NCBI GenBank assembly: GCA_003477185.1
Contig: DMTJ01000023.1
Span: 1 to 6,972, forward strand
Direction: 5' to 3'
Source of the DNA: Lentisphaeria bacterium
GTDB lineage: Bacteria > Verrucomicrobiota > Lentisphaeria > JABSQK01 > UBA12247
DNA: 6,972 bases
The position numbers and the translations under genes are program-made. Shown here in pieces: positions 5,771-6,972 of this stretch (position 1 is its first letter; each line of letters starts with the position of its first letter). Under the pieces are notes generated by a model. The model saw only the letters and a program-made list of their open reading frames with translations. It had not been told where the DNA came from and searched no databases.

Positions 5771-6971
5771 GACGTCGCACCTCTCCCCCTTCGTGGACGG
5801 GCACCAGCTCCAGCCCCTTGAAGTTGTAGCTCCAGTTGAGCCTGGCGGTCACTCTCGGGTAAACCACGATCTGCTGGCGCCCAGCCTGCTCGATGCGAAT
5901 CGTCCCGGTCTGGGGCTTCTTGCTCAGCACGCCGACCTCACCGCTTAAGGCATTGAGCATCAAGGTGTCGTCCCGGGTGATCAGCTCGTACTCCAGCCGT
6001 TCATCGCCCGAATCTTCGCTGATGACGCAGAATTCGCCAGGCGCGCTGACATTCACCGTCCAGAGCAAGCCCTGCAAGGGGTGCTCGCCCCAGCGCACGG
6101 TGACCTTGCGGTCGTAGTCGTAGCTGGTGCGGCGGACGGCGAACTCGCAGCTCTCGGCCGGTAGCTCAATGCTGCCATCGGCATTCTGCTGCAAGGTCTC
6201 GTCGGCCACCTGGGCCTGCTCTGCGGCCAACTCAAGCACGATCACGGTGACATGCAGCTGGATCGCCGCATCGGGCACGGTGACCGCAAGCTCTGCTCCG
6301 TCCTGACTAAAATCCAGGGCCGTCTGCGCGGGGTCGGCCAGACAATAGGCCTTGGTTACCCCTGTCAGGATCCCTTGAAGACTCACCTGGTTGTTCAGAA
6401 TCTCTCGCAGGTGCAGATAGAGCTTGCCGGGCTTGCTGGTGATGGCGTAGGGTGGAAAGACCAGGGGGCTTGGGTCGGCGCCGTAGATCGACTCGCCGTT
6501 CACCGTTAGCCAATCGCCGATGGCCCGCAGGCTGGAAACCTGCGAGGGTGGGATCACGCCATCCGGGCGCGGCCCGACGTTCAGCAGGAAGACGCCGCCG
6601 TAGCAGACCACATTACAGACATGACCGATTAGTTCCGCATAGTCGGCGGATCGGTCTGTTTCGCTCCCATACGTGGTGTAGCCCCAGCCCCCTTTGGTGA
6701 CTGTCTCGTGGGTCTGCCACGGCACCTTCAGGTCGGGCAGCCAATCTGCCTTGCAGACGTTGGGCCGTTTGCCAGCATCAATCGAGACGTCAAAATGCCC
6801 GTAGCCGTTGCCCAGTCGCGAGTTGACCAGTGCGCCCGGCTGGTTCTTGGCGATCAGCGCCATCAGCGCTTCGCAGTGCCTGTCATTCATATGCACCGGC
6901 GTGTCGAACCAGACCATGAACACATCACCGTACTCCGTGGTCAGCTCCTCAAGCTGCGGCATCACTTTTTC
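5766..6971 (-). CDS. GH29 alpha-L-fucosidase, C-terminal part (5' end off the window)
   Basis: The frame is open to the right edge, so the true start and the N-terminal HWG and HHDGF motifs lie outside. About 401 codons are present. Counting from the GTG at 6965: WFDTP carries the candidate nucleophile D21 (codon 6905-6903), followed by NSRLG (48-52), WQTHETVTKGGWGY (83-96) and LLNVGPRPDG (127-136), all typical GH29 landmarks, and NGESIYG closes the barrel. Residues about 165-250 form the usual C-terminal beta-sandwich (TVIVLEL strand). Residues about 262-390 form a second beta-rich module (WTVNVSAPGEF, then NWSYNFKGLELVPV) like the carbohydrate-binding or lectin-like tails on many GH29 enzymes. 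It retains fucosyl residues by a double-displacement mechanism. It aligns with the fused GH29 domain over the D754 region at roughly 40 percent by eye, so it is a paralogue and not a recent copy. It heads the visible part of the operon; secretion cannot be judged. Confidence 0.94.
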   Translation of the reverse strand, partial: EKVMPQLEELTTEYGDVFMVWFDTPVHMNDRHCEALMALIAKNQPGALVNSRLGNGYGHFDVSIDAGKRPNVCKADWLPDLKVPWQTHETVTKGGWGYTTYGSETDRSADYAELIGHVCNVVCYGGVFLLNVGPRPDGVIPPSQVSSLRAIGDWLTVNGESIYGADPSPLVFPPYAITSKPGKLYLHLREILNNQVSLQGILTGVTKAYCLADPAQTALDFSQDGAELAVTVPDAAIQLHVTVIVLELAAEQAQVADETLQQNADGSIELPAESCEFAVRRTSYDYDRKVTVRWGEHPLQGLLWTVNVSAPGEFCVISEDSGDERLEYELITRDDTLMLNALSGEVGVLSKKPQTGTIRIEQAGRQQIVVYPRVTARLNWSYNFKGLELVPVHEGGEVRRH

Positions 6972-6972
6972 C

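Larger units (their letters stand above)
5561..5785 (-). pseudogene. Open frame after the fucosidase: possible frameshifted tail or gene remnant
   Basis: Just past the GH29 stop, the frame one base over is open for about 70 codons and ends in TAG at 5563-5561, 29 bases before the next sulfatase start. It overlaps the fucosidase end, and a run of five G (5789-5785, minus strand) sits where a one-base slip would join the two frames. The peptide looks plausible as protein: it begins with repeated x-[V/I]-[N/D] triplets (AVN, LIN, DVN) and later contains NPDALLPIHFDKNAKF and LPPVIRLFLK. I do not recognise a family. The only in-frame start-like codon after the fucosidase stop is a GTG at 5743 without a Shine-Dalgarno. 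The fucosidase already ends naturally at LELVPV, so a long extra tail is not needed. It could be a decayed small gene, a frameshifted extension or chance. Confidence 0.3.

Noticed and set aside
6963..6965. GTG as the start of the right-hand fucosidase
   Set aside because: The frame is open past it to the edge, and GH29 enzymes have about 150-250 residues with essential motifs before WFDTP, so this is only an internal codon.

Overview
The window is a catabolic gene cluster read entirely from the minus strand. Every well-supported gene is an exported sulfatase or an alpha-L-fucosidase. Dense tandem S1-family sulfatases (FGly type, C-x-P-x-R, with typical Sec signal peptides) beside GH29 fucosidases, in moderately GC-rich DNA, suggest a polysaccharide-degrading bacterium of the PVC group (Planctomycetota, Verrucomicrobiota, Kiritimatiellota or Lentisphaerota) or a similar sulfatase-rich lineage. 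This placement comes from protein style and gene content, not from a marker gene.

Layout in transcription order, right to left. (1) 6971-5766: the C-terminal two thirds of a GH29 alpha-L-fucosidase whose start lies beyond the right edge. (2) 5765-5532: a 234-base spacer with a 9-base-period repeat and an open frame of about 70 codons that could be a frameshifted tail of the fucosidase or a remnant. (3) 5531-4140: a 463-residue sulfatase. (4) 4143-2506: a 545-residue sulfatase starting at a GTG that overlaps the preceding stop by 4 bases. (5) 2502-2371: a possible 43-codon ORF built of nine three-residue repeats; its stop overlaps the next start as ATGA. (6) 2374 to the left edge: one uninterrupted frame of at least 791 codons encoding a full S1 sulfatase with its usual C-terminal beta domain, fused directly to a GH29 fucosidase domain that runs off the window.

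Working together, the three sulfatases would remove sulfate esters from an extracellular or periplasmic glycan and the two fucosidases would release terminal fucose. A sulfated fucan (fucoidan-like) or sulfated fucosylated host or algal glycan is the simplest substrate guess. The sulfatase-GH29 fusion puts both steps in one polypeptide and is the most interesting object here. The second is the 9-base-period [V/I/L]-[N/T/S/D]-x repeat found in both long intergenic stretches. No RNA gene, CRISPR array, transposase or clear terminator was seen.
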